Position numbers and translations under genes: made by a program. From Azoarcus sp. PA01 (GTDB lineage Bacteria; Pseudomonadota; Gammaproteobacteria; Burkholderiales; Rhodocyclaceae), in the NCBI GenBank assembly GCA_001274695.2, contig LARU01000004.1, positions 62,001 through 126,000 on the forward strand: DNA of 64,000 nucleotides, read 5' to 3'. Below, piece by piece: positions 47,723-55,582 of the stretch. The notes under the pieces were generated by a model. It had not been told where the DNA came from and did no database searches. It worked only from the letters and a program-made list of their open reading frames with translations. Position 1 is the stretch's first letter. Every line of letters begins with the position of its first letter.

Positions 47723-48253
47723 ATGTCGCTCACCTGCTCCGTGCCAAGGCTCCCCATCGACTCATGCGAGGCGCTCTTCGAAAAGCTCAAATGGGAATAT
47801 ATGCAGTTGGAGAAGGACTGGAGCTCCTCCTACTGCACATTCAACTTTGTAGTCACTTCGTACCACCTGTACCAAGACTGGATCAAGCGTGCTGGTACCG
47901 ATGAGCAAAAACAACGGAAAGCAAAGCTACCCGAATATGGGAGGCTCCTATTCAAAGTCTGGCGGGACATCACCAACGCCACAAAACACTGGGAGCTGAA
48001 CGAACGCAGCCAAAGCCAGCAGGTTGTGAACGATGTTTCCGGGCCTCAAATCGGCGACTGGTATGCTTTTCTTATAGCGGGACCGGTAATTTATGTGCAA
48101 GTAGGCGATGCTCGCCCAAGCCTGGCGGAGCTTGCACAAGCCACGATCTGGTGTTTCAAATGGCTTATCGACGGCGAGCAATCGTTCGCGCTAGCTATCC
48201 TCGAACAACAACTTGAACTGGTCTTTCGGCCTCTCAATTCGCGTCCCGCATGA
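47723..48253 (+). CDS. Cassette ORF 1, unknown function
   Basis: 176 residues starting 15 bp after the GTTAGGC core, the usual place for a cassette gene. Cytoplasmic, Trp/Tyr-rich (KLKWEYMQLEKDWSSSYCTF, SYHLYQDWIKRAG, LFKVWRDITNATKHWEL). The DITNATKHW segment resembles helical proteins with an 'RN/HxxxH'-like pattern, but no family is claimed. GC content is clearly below that of the host genes. Confidence 0.75.
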   Translation: MSLTCSVPRLPIDSCEALFEKLKWEYMQLEKDWSSSYCTFNFVVTSYHLYQDWIKRAGTDEQKQRKAKLPEYGRLLFKVWRDITNATKHWELNERSQSQQVVNDVSGPQIGDWYAFLIAGPVIYVQVGDARPSLAELAQATIWCFKWLIDGEQSFALAILEQQLELVFRPLNSRPA

Positions 48254-48287
48254 ACACAAGCTCAATCTACAAAAGTAATTCCGAGTG

Positions 48288-48359
48288 GCCTAACAATCCG
48301 TTCCAGCGGACGGGCAGGCAGCTTCTCTGCCTGCCCGCCGCTGAACTCCGCCGTTAGAC
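48288..48359 (+). other. attC recombination site 1
   Basis: 72 bp: inverse core GCCTAAC (48288-48294), imperfect inverted arms containing CCGTTCCAGCGGA and CCGCTGAACTCCG, a GGGCAGGCAG/CTGCCTGCCC stem with an unpaired extra A on one side, and core GTTAGAC (48353-48359). This is the classical 59-base-element organisation. Confidence 0.88.
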
Positions 48360-48380
48360 GGCAAGCATTCCCGCTAGCGT

Positions 48381-49052
48381 ATGCTCGACCCGCACAGTTC
48401 CGAAAAGAGGCAGCGCGTGACGACAGAAGGATTCATCCTCGACACTGTTCAGAACATCGTCTTTGATCCGGCCAACCCTCCGTTCAACAACGCTCAGGCT
48501 CTACCTTCCAATTACGCGGGCCTCCGGCTTCTAGCAAACACGGTGCGCAAGTACGAGATCAGCTTCCTCGAAGAAAACCCTGGCATCGTGCTCCTTGCTC
48601 TGGGCGGCGTACCCGATGTGGTTTCCTGTGCGTTCAATTGGTTCGCAGTGACGTTGGTGAACTACCTTCGTCTGGTTGGGCTCGTACAGCTGATGAACGC
48701 GAATTATTGGAAGTCTGATGCCCTGGTCGATGCGGCAAACCGCAAGAAGATCAGTTCGCACTGCCGCGACTACGTCAAAGACGCAGTGCCTGAGGTATAT
48801 ACCTGGCGCAATAAGGTAGCAGCCCATTTTGCAGCTACCGACCCGTTCCATGATGACAACTTGGGCACCTTGGAGCAGTCCATCATGAACCTCGTCACAT
48901 ATGACGTGCCCTATTACTATGTCGGGCGCATGAAGTGGCATTCGGGCGGCCACGCTGCGGAATTGCCGGAATGGGCGCTCACGAAGGAATACGAGGATCT
49001 GCGCCCGCGTTTCTGGCCTGGGATAACCCTGCCTCCGTTGCCAGCAAGGTAA
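48381..49052 (+). CDS. Cassette ORF 2, unknown function
   Basis: 223 residues from the ATG at 48381, about 22 bp after attC1. Contains a hydrophobic helix (SCAFNWFAVTLVNYLRLVGLVQLM) and VYTWRNKVAAHFAATDPFHDDN, a pattern with RNxxAH like those in HEPN-related or AbiV-like helical proteins; this resemblance is weak. Lower GC than surrounding host DNA. It may be a defence or stress cassette; not proven. Confidence 0.75.
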   Translation: MLDPHSSEKRQRVTTEGFILDTVQNIVFDPANPPFNNAQALPSNYAGLRLLANTVRKYEISFLEENPGIVLLALGGVPDVVSCAFNWFAVTLVNYLRLVGLVQLMNANYWKSDALVDAANRKKISSHCRDYVKDAVPEVYTWRNKVAAHFAATDPFHDDNLGTLEQSIMNLVTYDVPYYYVGRMKWHSGGHAAELPEWALTKEYEDLRPRFWPGITLPPLPAR

Positions 49053-49071
49053 CGCGGATCCGCCCTTTGCC

Positions 49072-49144
49072 GTCTAAAGGTCGTTCGACACGAATACGCA
49101 GCGGCATTGCGCCGCGAGGCGTACGATCAACTCGGTCGTTAAAC
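49072..49144 (+). other. attC recombination site 2
   Basis: 73 bp: inverse core GTCTAAA (49072-49078; the last base differs from the AAC consensus), arms CGTTCGACACGAATACGC and GCGTACGATCAACTCGG, loop GGCATTGCGCC, core GTTAAAC (49138-49144). The terminal TTAAAC belongs to the phage target and supplies the stop codon of the phage gene on the other strand. Confidence 0.78.
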
Positions 49145-49324
49145 ATGCGGCGTCCGCTGCCACTGATCCAGCTTGTCGATCGCCGCCTGCAGCCCGCGCG
49201 CGATGCGCTTCGTCCCGCTGTGCTCTTCGAGCCGTGCGAGCAGCGTGACGAGCGTCTGGCGGGCCTCGTAGCTCTCGGCCTTGATGGCCTCGATGCGGCG
49301 CTTGGTGTCGCGTCCTACGCGCAT
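49139..49324 (-). CDS. Small basic phage protein, unknown
   Basis: 61 residues, helical and charged (RVGRDTKRRIEAIKAESYEA). GGAGAACAACAA precedes the ATG. It is the last gene of the leftward early operon; its TAA stop lies inside the attC2 core. The gene is intact because the cut point G/TT leaves the stop on its side. Confidence 0.65.
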   Translation of the reverse strand: MRVGRDTKRRIEAIKAESYEARQTLVTLLARLEEHSGTKRIARGLQAAIDKLDQWQRTPHV

Positions 49325-49398
49325 TTGTTGTTCTCCATTCGGATGTTGTGCGCTACTCCCTGAGCATTAAGCCGTGCCGCGGTGTCGATCATGGTCAT
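49315..49398 (-). CDS. Possible 27-residue phage ORF
   Basis: MTMIDTAARLNAQGVAHNIR and a short tail. The ATG overlaps the stop of the upstream gene (ATGA) and its end overlaps the next start, the pattern of coupled phage genes. No homology claimed. Confidence 0.35.
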   Translation of the reverse strand: MTMIDTAARLNAQGVAHNIRMENNKCA

Positions 49399-49892
49399 TC
49401 GTACCACCTCACACACTGCTCGGTCTCGCAATGCCCGTGCACGTGCCCGTTCCGAGCGGACTGGAACAGGTGCAGCTTTCCGCGGCAGCACGGGCACTCG
49501 ATGACTTCGTTCCGGTCGTGCTCCGGCTTCGGGGTGACGCGCCACTTCGCCGCCACGCTGATCGCTGCCATTGCGCGACCGAACGCTGCCTCGGATTCGA
49601 TCCGATCCTGCTCGACTTGTTCGGCCGTGGGCTCCTGTCGAAGGGCGCAGGGGAGCGCCGCCTCGCCGCGGCGATCGACCGGCACGAGTACCGTTTTCTC
49701 GCCGGGCCGCAAGCGCGTTCCGGGCCGTCCTTCGGGTTTCTCGATAGCCTCGACGCACGGCATGCGCAGGAAGATTCCGCTCTGCCGACCGTTGAAGGCC
49801 TCGAAGTAGTTGATGCCGGCGGCGCAGCAGCGCGTCTTGTAGTCGGCGCCCGTGTTCATGCCCGTGTAGTGGATGCAGGTGCCGTGCTTCAT
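49395..49892 (-). CDS. Phage protein with C-terminal zinc ribbon
   Basis: 165 residues. Cys-rich ends: N-terminal TRCCAAGINYFEAFNGRQSG and C-terminal ECPCCRGKLHLFQ...HCETEQC, a likely CxxC-x(n)-HxC zinc site. GGGAGGCAGC precedes the ATG. The start overlaps the methylase stop by four bases. Confidence 0.75.
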   Translation of the reverse strand: MKHGTCIHYTGMNTGADYKTRCCAAGINYFEAFNGRQSGIFLRMPCVEAIEKPEGRPGTRLRPGEKTVLVPVDRRGEAALPCALRQEPTAEQVEQDRIESEAAFGRAMAAISVAAKWRVTPKPEHDRNEVIECPCCRGKLHLFQSARNGHVHGHCETEQCVRWYE

Positions 49893-50797
49893 GCTGCCTC
49901 CCGAATCGCATTGATGATGTCTCGCGCAACGGTCGGCACGACGGCATTGCCGAGCATGTGGAGAGCATCCTTCTGACGCGCCGGCAGCTGGTAGTCGTCG
50001 GGGAAGCCCATCGCACGCCGGCACTCGTCGACGTTGAGCATCCGCATGCGGTCGCCGTCGATGACGGCCCATCGGTCGCGAGTGGTGATCGTTCCAACCG
50101 GGCGGGACAGGCTCCGGCCGCCGCGCTCGTTGCTGTAGTAAGCGGTCATGAAACGGTCGCCATGATCGGCGCGGCCGGCGGCGATTCGGGCGAGCGTCGC
50201 TGGCGAGCGGCCCGGCCTGACGATGGGCGACCAGTTACCCGCCGCGAAGTCGATGATCGTCGCGGCGCCGACGTGCTCGCGCTTCGGCAGCCGCAGTTCG
50301 ATCGGATGCTTGGTGCGGCTGGCAACAATGAACAGTCTGCGACGGTGCTGCGGTACGCCGTGGTCTGCGGCGTCGATGGCGTGCGGGGCGAGCGCGTAGC
50401 CAAGCGCATGCATCGCCGAGCACCACGCCGGGAATAGCGTCCACTTCGCGTACTCGAGCACGTTTTCAACCACGGCGAAGGCGGGCCGGTGGCATTCGAC
50501 CGCCGACACGACTGCCCATGCCGTCGAGCGCTGCGCGTCGTGGTGCGGGCGCTCCTTGCCGCGGGCGCGGCTGTGACCTTGGCATGCGGGCGAGGCCAGC
50601 ATCAGGTCATGCGCCGGGACCTGCGTCCAGTCGGCCTGCTGCAGGTCTTCGCACACATGGAGCGTATCCGGATGATTGTTGGCGTGCACTTGCACGGCGG
50701 CGGGCCAGTGGTTCGCCGCATACAGGACGCGGCAGCCGGCCATCACGGCGCCGGTGCTGAATCCGCCCGCCCCAGCGAAGAGGTCGATCGCGTTCAT
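49889..50797 (-). CDS. Phage DNA (cytosine-5) methyltransferase
   Basis: 302 residues. Motif I DLFAGAGGFSTG, motif IV LASPACQGHS with catalytic Cys (the usual PPCQ is PACQ), motif VI AVVENVLEY, motif VIII QHRRRLFIVAS and motif X HMLGNAVVPTVARDI. Methylates cytosine in phage DNA, probably to evade restriction. No cognate endonuclease is adjacent, so it is a solitary enzyme. Confidence 0.92.
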   Translation of the reverse strand: MNAIDLFAGAGGFSTGAVMAGCRVLYAANHWPAAVQVHANNHPDTLHVCEDLQQADWTQVPAHDLMLASPACQGHSRARGKERPHHDAQRSTAWAVVSAVECHRPAFAVVENVLEYAKWTLFPAWCSAMHALGYALAPHAIDAADHGVPQHRRRLFIVASRTKHPIELRLPKREHVGAATIIDFAAGNWSPIVRPGRSPATLARIAAGRADHGDRFMTAYYSNERGGRSLSRPVGTITTRDRWAVIDGDRMRMLNVDECRRAMGFPDDYQLPARQKDALHMLGNAVVPTVARDIINAIREAA

Positions 50798-50880
50798 GCC
50801 AGCGCTCCCGTCGGCGACGTGAGTTCGCGCCTCGTAACATCTTCACCGCGGATGTTCGGGCCGAAGGAAAAGGTCTTCAC
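50794..50880 (-). CDS. Possible 28-residue phage ORF upstream of the methylase
   Basis: GTG start with AGGAGC upstream; the product begins VKTFSFGPNIRGEDVTRREL. Its stop overlaps the methylase ATG (ATGA). Small but well placed. Confidence 0.45.
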   Translation of the reverse strand: MKTFSFGPNIRGEDVTRRELTSPTGALA

Positions 50881-50893
50881 GGTGCAGTTGCTC

Positions 50894-50968
50894 CTATTGC
50901 CCGCCGCGCATTGCTTCGGCGCAGCGGGTGGGGGGTTTTGGGTTCGGTTCCTCGTCATAGGTGCTCAT
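50894..50968 (-). CDS. Possible 24-residue phage ORF
   Basis: MSTYDEEPNPKPPTRCAEAM plus four residues. Its ATG overlaps the stop of the upstream 151-residue gene by four bases. Proline-rich, no domain. Confidence 0.4.
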   Translation of the reverse strand: MSTYDEEPNPKPPTRCAEAMRGGQ

Positions 50969-51420
50969 CGGACGGCCGGCGCGGTGGGGTGTTGGTCGAG
51001 GTTGCCGACGAGGGCGTGCAGCTTGATCGCCATCTCTTCGGTGTTCGCGTGGCGGGCGATCAGCGTGAGCGGCAGGCGTTTGTAGGCGCGCAGGCAGGCG
51101 TCGAGGCTTTCGCGGGCGCGCAGCAGGTCGCGCTCGGTGAGCGGTGCGCCGGGTTCGAGCTGCGTCGCCAGGTGCGTGAGTGCGGCGAGGTCAATGCCGC
51201 AGGGGCGATCGCGCTGGATGCGCTCCCAGATGGCGACGAAGCCGTGCAGCACCGGGGCGGCGAGCTCGTACTCGCCTTCCCATTCCATCGCGGGCGCGTC
51301 ATCGAGTGCGGTCACTTCGCCGGTCTGCAACTCGTTGAGGAGCCGGTAGTAGGGGGCGAAGATGACGCGGGCGCGGTAGGCGCGGTTCATGCCTGCGCGG
51401 TCGGTGTAGTGGGGCCTCAC
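50965..51420 (-). CDS. Phage protein, unknown
   Basis: 151 residues, helical. GTG start at 51420 overlaps the preceding stop (GTGA); an internal ATG at 51390 is an alternative. Contains PYYRLLNELQTGEVTAL and LTERDLLRARESLDACLRAY. Similar small helical proteins occur in early regions of siphophages; no function assigned. Confidence 0.7.
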   Translation of the reverse strand: MRPHYTDRAGMNRAYRARVIFAPYYRLLNELQTGEVTALDDAPAMEWEGEYELAAPVLHGFVAIWERIQRDRPCGIDLAALTHLATQLEPGAPLTERDLLRARESLDACLRAYKRLPLTLIARHANTEEMAIKLHALVGNLDQHPTAPAVR

Positions 51421-51776
51421 GCTGCCGTCTCCCGCTGCGGTGCCCCGTACGTCACGCGCCGGTCATCGCGCACGCGCTTGCGCACCTGGCCGGCTGCTGC
51501 TGCGGTGCTCAGGCATTTGCCGATCTGCGTGGCGGTGCGCGGCAGGCCGCGTGCTGCGAGCGGCTCGACGAGGTCGCTGCACGTCCACCACAGGGCCGGG
51601 CGCGTGGCGAGGATGCTGATCAGCGTTTCGAGCAGGCCGGTGCGGCGGGCGGCGTTGGCGCGCGACAGGCGCGTGTGCATCGCGGCGCGACGGCGGGCGG
51701 CGTCGCTGTGCGTGGTCCAGTGCTGCCAGTCGCGCGCGAGCGCCGCAGCCTGGTCGCCGATGGAGAGGGGCAGCAT
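51417..51776 (-). CDS. Phage winged-helix-like protein
   Basis: 119 residues. The second half (LISILATRPALWWTCSDLVE, then GLPRTATQIGKCLSTAAAAG and RRVTYG) has the helix-helix-wing pattern of small DNA-binding domains. The start at 51776 is 2 bp from the upstream stop. Confidence 0.68.
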   Translation of the reverse strand: MLPLSIGDQAAALARDWQHWTTHSDAARRRAAMHTRLSRANAARRTGLLETLISILATRPALWWTCSDLVEPLAARGLPRTATQIGKCLSTAAAAGQVRKRVRDDRRVTYGAPQRETAA

Positions 51777-51777
51777 G

Positions 51778-53058
51778 TCAGACAGCCTGCCAGACGGCGC
51801 CACGCTTGGCGGTGCCCACATGGATGAGCGCGAACACCTCGCCGCGGCCGCTGCCGTTGCTGGCTGCGGCTTTGGCTGCGGTAATCGCGGCCTCGAATTT
51901 GCTGACGAAGCGCGGACGGCGCTTTGGGGCTTTAATCAGGTAGCCTTGAGCGGCGTCGAGAGCGTCGGGGGGGTCTTCGGGCTCGAATGACTCGACAAAG
52001 CAGGTGGTGGAAAAGCGCAGGCGCTCGACTTCGGTGCGCAGAGCCTCGGTCTCGTGGCGGCCGGCGTCGAGCAGGTGCTGCAATTTGCCGACGAGGGCGG
52101 CGATGTTGGCGGCGAGCTCGCGCTCGGTCAGGTCGTTGCCGTCGATCGTCGTGGTGAGGGGCGCGAGCAGTTCGCGGATGGCGTCGAGGTCCTGCATCGC
52201 GCGGGTGAGCTCGGCGGTCGTGTCGACGCGCTTTTGCTCGATGGCGGCGATTCGGTCGACCAGCTCGGTGGGCGTGTCGCAGCCGTAGCGGTCGGCGAGT
52301 TCACGCCACGCGTCGCGCTGCGCCCCGGCCATCTGGTAGGCGCCGGCCAGCGCCGCTGCGTGCGGCTGCAGATCCTCGCTGCCGGTCACGTCGGTCAGCG
52401 CCGGAAGGCCGCAGCCGCGCAGGACGTGCGCAACGCCATCAAGCCGCTCGCTCAGCATCCGATTTGCGCTCGCCAGCGCGGCCGGGTCGGCCGGCGGCAT
52501 GTCGCAGTCCTCCGGCGCGAGGTACTGCAGCTCCGGGTCGCGGGCGAAGTCGACGGGTTCTGCTACGGGGATGAGCTTCGGAGTCGGTCGGCTGTACAGA
52601 AACTTCCCGTCCGGCCCGGCTTCGCGCGCCAGCTGGCCGGCTTTCGCCATCGCGCTGAGCACGGGGTCGATCTGGCCGGCGGCGCATTGCGTCGCGGTGG
52701 CGATCTGGCGGGCGGTCATGGGGCTGGTGAGGGCGCGCCAGATCTGCGCGGCGCGCGTGCCGATGCGGATATCGGGGGGTAGGTCGCAGGCGAGCGGCGC
52801 GGCGGGGGGCTCGATGGCGCCGACGATCGCGGCGAGCGGCTTTGCCAGCCAGTACAGCAGCTCGCCTTTCTTGCGCTCGCACTCGACGTCGCCGTCGGTA
52901 CGCATCGCGTTGAGGCACTTGACGACGGTGCCCGGGTAGTCGGCCTCGCCGACGGCTTTTGCGATGGCTTTCAGTGGCGATTCGGGCGCGGCGTCGAGGT
53001 GGCGGGCAATGCGCAGCGCGAGGGATTCGGGCGGCTGGGCGGTCATTCTGGCGTTCAT
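51778..53058 (-). CDS. Phage early protein with two winged-helix segments and a coiled coil
   Basis: 426 residues. Winged-helix-like segments at about 10-65 (LALRIARHLDAAPESPLKAI, ECERKKGELLYWLAKP) and 100-160 (AQIWRALTSPMTARQIATAT, DGKFLYSRP), then a long helical coiled coil (residues 230-370) and a C-terminal SKFEAAITAAKAAASNGSGR region. Possibly a DNA-binding structural or regulatory protein. GGAGCAACCCGC precedes the ATG. Confidence 0.72.
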   Translation of the reverse strand: MNARMTAQPPESLALRIARHLDAAPESPLKAIAKAVGEADYPGTVVKCLNAMRTDGDVECERKKGELLYWLAKPLAAIVGAIEPPAAPLACDLPPDIRIGTRAAQIWRALTSPMTARQIATATQCAAGQIDPVLSAMAKAGQLAREAGPDGKFLYSRPTPKLIPVAEPVDFARDPELQYLAPEDCDMPPADPAALASANRMLSERLDGVAHVLRGCGLPALTDVTGSEDLQPHAAALAGAYQMAGAQRDAWRELADRYGCDTPTELVDRIAAIEQKRVDTTAELTRAMQDLDAIRELLAPLTTTIDGNDLTERELAANIAALVGKLQHLLDAGRHETEALRTEVERLRFSTTCFVESFEPEDPPDALDAAQGYLIKAPKRRPRFVSKFEAAITAAKAAASNGSGRGEVFALIHVGTAKRGAVWQAV

Positions 53059-53279
53059 GCGGGTTGCTCCGATTCGGGATGGTTGATGCGCGCTTCGGCG
53101 GCATCGAGGCCGGCGTGGAAGATGCTGTCGACGATGTCGTTGTTGTCGGTCCAGTGGTCGTGCTCGCGGAACGCAGCGACGACCAGCTCGAGGCGGGCCG
53201 CCTGGGCGGGCGTGAGCCAGACGGTGACCGGCACGCGGCCGTCGTCGGCCTCGACCAGGGGCGCAGGGATCGCGTTCAT
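53055..53279 (-). CDS. Small phage protein, unknown
   Basis: 74 residues. PVTVWLTPAQAARLELVVAA followed by DNNDIVDSIFHAGLDAAE looks like a ribbon-helix-helix-type fold. Both ends overlap neighbouring genes by four bases. Confidence 0.65.
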   Translation of the reverse strand: MNAIPAPLVEADDGRVPVTVWLTPAQAARLELVVAAFREHDHWTDNNDIVDSIFHAGLDAAEARINHPESEQPA

Positions 53280-53494
53280 GCGCGGGCTCCGGGGTTGAGG
53301 AGGCCGGCTTTGGCGCGGCGCTCGATGGCGCGGGCGATGTCGCGGGAGGTCGGCGCACGGGCTTCGAGGCGGGCGACGACGTCGGCCTGGGCGCCGAGGA
53401 GCGCGGCGGCGTTGTCGCGCATCTCGGCAAGGCGGGCGCGCTTGCGTTCGAGGGCGCGGCGGCGGTTGAGGGCTGCGGTCAAAGCGATGTTCAT
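53276..53494 (-). CDS. Small basic helical phage protein
   Basis: 72 residues, Arg/Ala-rich (LNRRRALERKRARLAEMRDN). Four-base overlaps at both ends tie it to the operon. No family recognised. Confidence 0.6.
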   Translation of the reverse strand: MNIALTAALNRRRALERKRARLAEMRDNAAALLGAQADVVARLEARAPTSRDIARAIERRAKAGLLNPGARA

Positions 53495-53892
53495 GAGCCG
53501 CTCCGGTTCGACAGGTCGGCGTCCCACTCGAACTCCGGCCCCGGCCCAGGGGCCGATTCGGTGGAGTAGGGCAGACGATGGGTCAGGGGGATGCGCAAAG
53601 CCCGGAGCAGCGCGTGGAACCCTGCTTCGGTGTGGGCGGTGATGGTGAGATCGCCGCCGCGCTCGCCGTGCCTGCCGAGCACCAGGCCACCGTCGTGGGG
53701 AACGTGGTCGGCTATGCTCACGGGAACGCCGTTGATCTCGCCGTCCTCGATGACGTAAGAGCAACCGAGCTTCATCGCGAGCACCTTCGAGAAGAGCGTT
53801 TTGCCGCAGCCTTGCGGGGCAACCAGGACGATCGTCGGGCAGCCGGGAATGCGGGAGGGGTTGATTGTTACGGTGGGTGCTGGCGTTTGCAT
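53491..53892 (-). CDS. Phage P-loop NTPase, first gene of the leftward early operon
   Basis: 133 residues. TIVLVAPQGCGKTLFSKVLA is a Walker A motif near residue 25. EDGEINGVPVSIADHVPHDG follows, but there is no clear Walker B in this short protein. GGAG lies 7 bases before the ATG at 53892; the PL-like promoter is immediately upstream. Confidence 0.7.
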   Translation of the reverse strand: MQTPAPTVTINPSRIPGCPTIVLVAPQGCGKTLFSKVLAMKLGCSYVIEDGEINGVPVSIADHVPHDGGLVLGRHGERGGDLTITAHTEAGFHALLRALRIPLTHRLPYSTESAPGPGPEFEWDADLSNRSGS

Positions 53893-53928
53893 CGTGGTCT
53901 CCAAAGCCTCGGGCGAGGCGTGAGAGGA

Positions 53929-53957
53929 ATATTAGGCGTGGCCTAATAACGTGTCAA
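53929..53957 (-). promoter_or_regulatory. PL-like early promoter
   Basis: Minus strand TTGACA (53952-53957), 17-bp spacer, TAATAT (53929-53934): near-consensus sigma-70 promoter reading into the leftward operon. The operator at 53931-53947 covers the spacer and -10. Confidence 0.88.
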
Positions 53958-53972
53958 TAGGCTTTGCCTAAT
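53931..53972. promoter_or_regulatory. Left operators of the phage repressor
   Basis: ATTAGGC-GTG-GCCTAAT (53931-53947, perfect) and AATAGGC-TTT-GCCTAAT (53956-53972, one mismatch), centres 25 bp apart. The same motif recurs at the cI/cro promoters. Confidence 0.88.
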
Positions 53973-53983
53973 GATACGGGCGT

Positions 53984-54007
53984 AAAAAAGCCCGCTCGAG
54001 GCGGGCT
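53984..54007 (-). terminator. Terminator downstream of the P63C gene
   Basis: Minus strand AGCCCGC-CTCGA-GCGGGCT followed by TTTTT. Confidence 0.85.
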
Positions 54008-54028
54008 GCGTTGACTGCATAAGGCTGC

Positions 54029-55036
54029 TCAGCGGTCGGCTTCGTCCAGGTCCAGCGAGAGTGTATCGCCGTAGCGAGGCGCAAGTCGGTTGAGTTTCGT
54101 CATGAAGTCCTGCCAGTCGTCGGAGAGTTTCATGGCCGCTACAACCGACCCGAGATGCTTGAGCAAATGCTGTCGGCCGTACCCAGCCGTCAGATGCTGG
54201 TGAAGCTTCCCTTTGCGCTCTGCCTTGCCGCTTTCCTGTTTGAGTGCATCGAGCACGCCCGGCGCGAGGCGCCGATAAACCACGTCATTGGTGAGCTTTC
54301 CGAAGTATTGCGGACGGAAGTTCGGGTTGTCGGGCGGGTAGGGGAGTCCGCGCAACCGAAACATCTCCTCGTAGTAGTCGGCGTCGAACGTCTTGACCCA
54401 CGGCTGCAACTCCTTGGCGACGTAGGCTTCAAGAATCTTGGCTAGGGCGTCCTTGGCTCTGTCCTTTTGGAACCCTGTCGCCTCGTCGATCAGCGCGATG
54501 ATGCCGACGCGCGCTAGCGCCCTGACCAAAATTTCGCACTGATGCGCAATATGCACTTGTTGATGGCGCAAGGACCCGGACTTCCTAGCCTCTAGAACTG
54601 CATCGCAGAGGTCAGGAAGAATGGTTGCTTCATAGCCGGACGCCGCACTGCCGCCAGTCGGCGCCTGAAAGCGGATGGGAGCGCTCATCCTGCTGAGTAA
54701 GTCGCTGGAAATAAAAGGAGAAATCGCTTTCCCGGTGGCGAAACTATAGAGTCGATCACCCTCGCCGCCGCCCGCGCTGCCGATCGACATGCCGAGAGCC
54801 TTAACCATCCCCCCGAGCGACAAGACTCTCCGGCCGTCTTCGAGTACGTAGCAAGGGATTTCTAGCGTTCCGAGCTTGAGGGGGTGGTCCGCCGACCCGT
54901 GAGTCGCTCGCGGCAGCTTCGCAATCTCTGCCTTTGCTCGCGCAGCATTCCTCGCAGCCTCGCTGCGTTGCGCCGCAGTCATTGATGCTTGGCGGGCGGC
55001 TCCACCCTTAGCTTTTCCAGTCAGTTCGGTGTTCAT
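54029..55036 (-). CDS. P63C-domain phage protein
   Basis: 335 residues. N-terminal basic helix (MNTELTGKAKGGAARQASMT), then YVLEDGRRVLSLGGMVKALG and the P63C core with ALIDEATGFQKDRAKDALAK, LQPWVKTFDADYYEEMFRLR and VVYRRLAPGVLDALKQ. P63C proteins occur in prophages with unknown function; the N-terminal half resembles a Bro/KilA-type DNA-binding arrangement loosely. It is a single-gene unit with its own terminator. Confidence 0.85.
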   Translation of the reverse strand: MNTELTGKAKGGAARQASMTAAQRSEAARNAARAKAEIAKLPRATHGSADHPLKLGTLEIPCYVLEDGRRVLSLGGMVKALGMSIGSAGGGEGDRLYSFATGKAISPFISSDLLSRMSAPIRFQAPTGGSAASGYEATILPDLCDAVLEARKSGSLRHQQVHIAHQCEILVRALARVGIIALIDEATGFQKDRAKDALAKILEAYVAKELQPWVKTFDADYYEEMFRLRGLPYPPDNPNFRPQYFGKLTNDVVYRRLAPGVLDALKQESGKAERKGKLHQHLTAGYGRQHLLKHLGSVVAAMKLSDDWQDFMTKLNRLAPRYGDTLSLDLDEADR

Positions 55037-55093
55037 TCTTTTTCCTTTTTGCAAGCAAAAATCATAAACGCTCGCACAAACAAGCACAAGACG

Positions 55094-55120
55094 AAAAAAA
55101 GCCCGCGCGAGGCGGGCTTT
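55094..55120 (-). terminator. Terminator downstream of the 147-residue membrane protein gene
   Basis: Minus strand AAAGCCCGCC-TCGC-GCGGGCTTT with a T run beyond it. Confidence 0.8.
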
Positions 55121-55138
55121 CGTTGGGCCTCAAGTGAA

Positions 55139-55582
55139 TCACTGCGGCAAAGGCGCGGCCGCAGGAGAGGGGGGGACGTTTATGATGATCGGGGGTTGAG
55201 CCACGGGCGGGGCGGACTTTACAGCCGCCTCGAGACGCACGGCGGCAGCAGAAAACTCCCGGGCGGCGCTTTCTCGGCCTGTGTCGATCGCAGCAAGGAC
55301 GAGAGCTGTGATCGCCACCATCACGCCGACAACACCTGCTGCAGCCTGCCAAGTGCTACGTCGAGCACCGCGAACTTCCTCGCGGAGTTCGCCGAACTGG
55401 TGGTCGAGGTGCGCAAACCGCCCCTCGATCCGATCCATTGCCGTACCGAATTCCGCATGGGTCACGTAGTCAGTCATAGGCGGACCTCCGTTTCCTCCGT
55501 TGCCATTGCGATTCGACTTCCACTGAGGTGTTGCAGCCTCGAGTTTTCGTCGAAGCTCATTCAAGTCAGGAATATCACTCAT
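55139..55582 (-). CDS. Phage membrane protein with coiled coil
   Basis: 147 residues. A coiled-coil region (DRIEGRFAHLDHQFGELREE) is followed by one membrane helix (WQAAAGVVGVMVAITALVLA) and a Pro/Ala-rich tail. Start overlaps the upstream stop by 8 bp. It could be a lysis- or exclusion-related membrane protein; not determined. Confidence 0.68.
   Translation of the reverse strand: MSDIPDLNELRRKLEAATPQWKSNRNGNGGNGGPPMTDYVTHAEFGTAMDRIEGRFAHLDHQFGELREEVRGARRSTWQAAAGVVGVMVAITALVLAAIDTGRESAAREFSAAAVRLEAAVKSAPPVAQPPIIINVPPSPAAAPLPQ

Larger units (their letters stand above)
47703..49138 (+). mobile_element. Two integron-type gene cassettes without an integron integrase (CALIN)
   Basis: Bounded by G/TTAGGC (47702-47708) and G/TTAAAC (49138-49144), with two attC-like sites inside and one ORF per cassette in the same orientation. 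The cassettes are lower in GC than the host genes on either side and have ordinary, non-host codon choice. Excision at the G/TT points would join the phage sequence to give CTAG-TTAAACATG. Confidence 0.8.
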
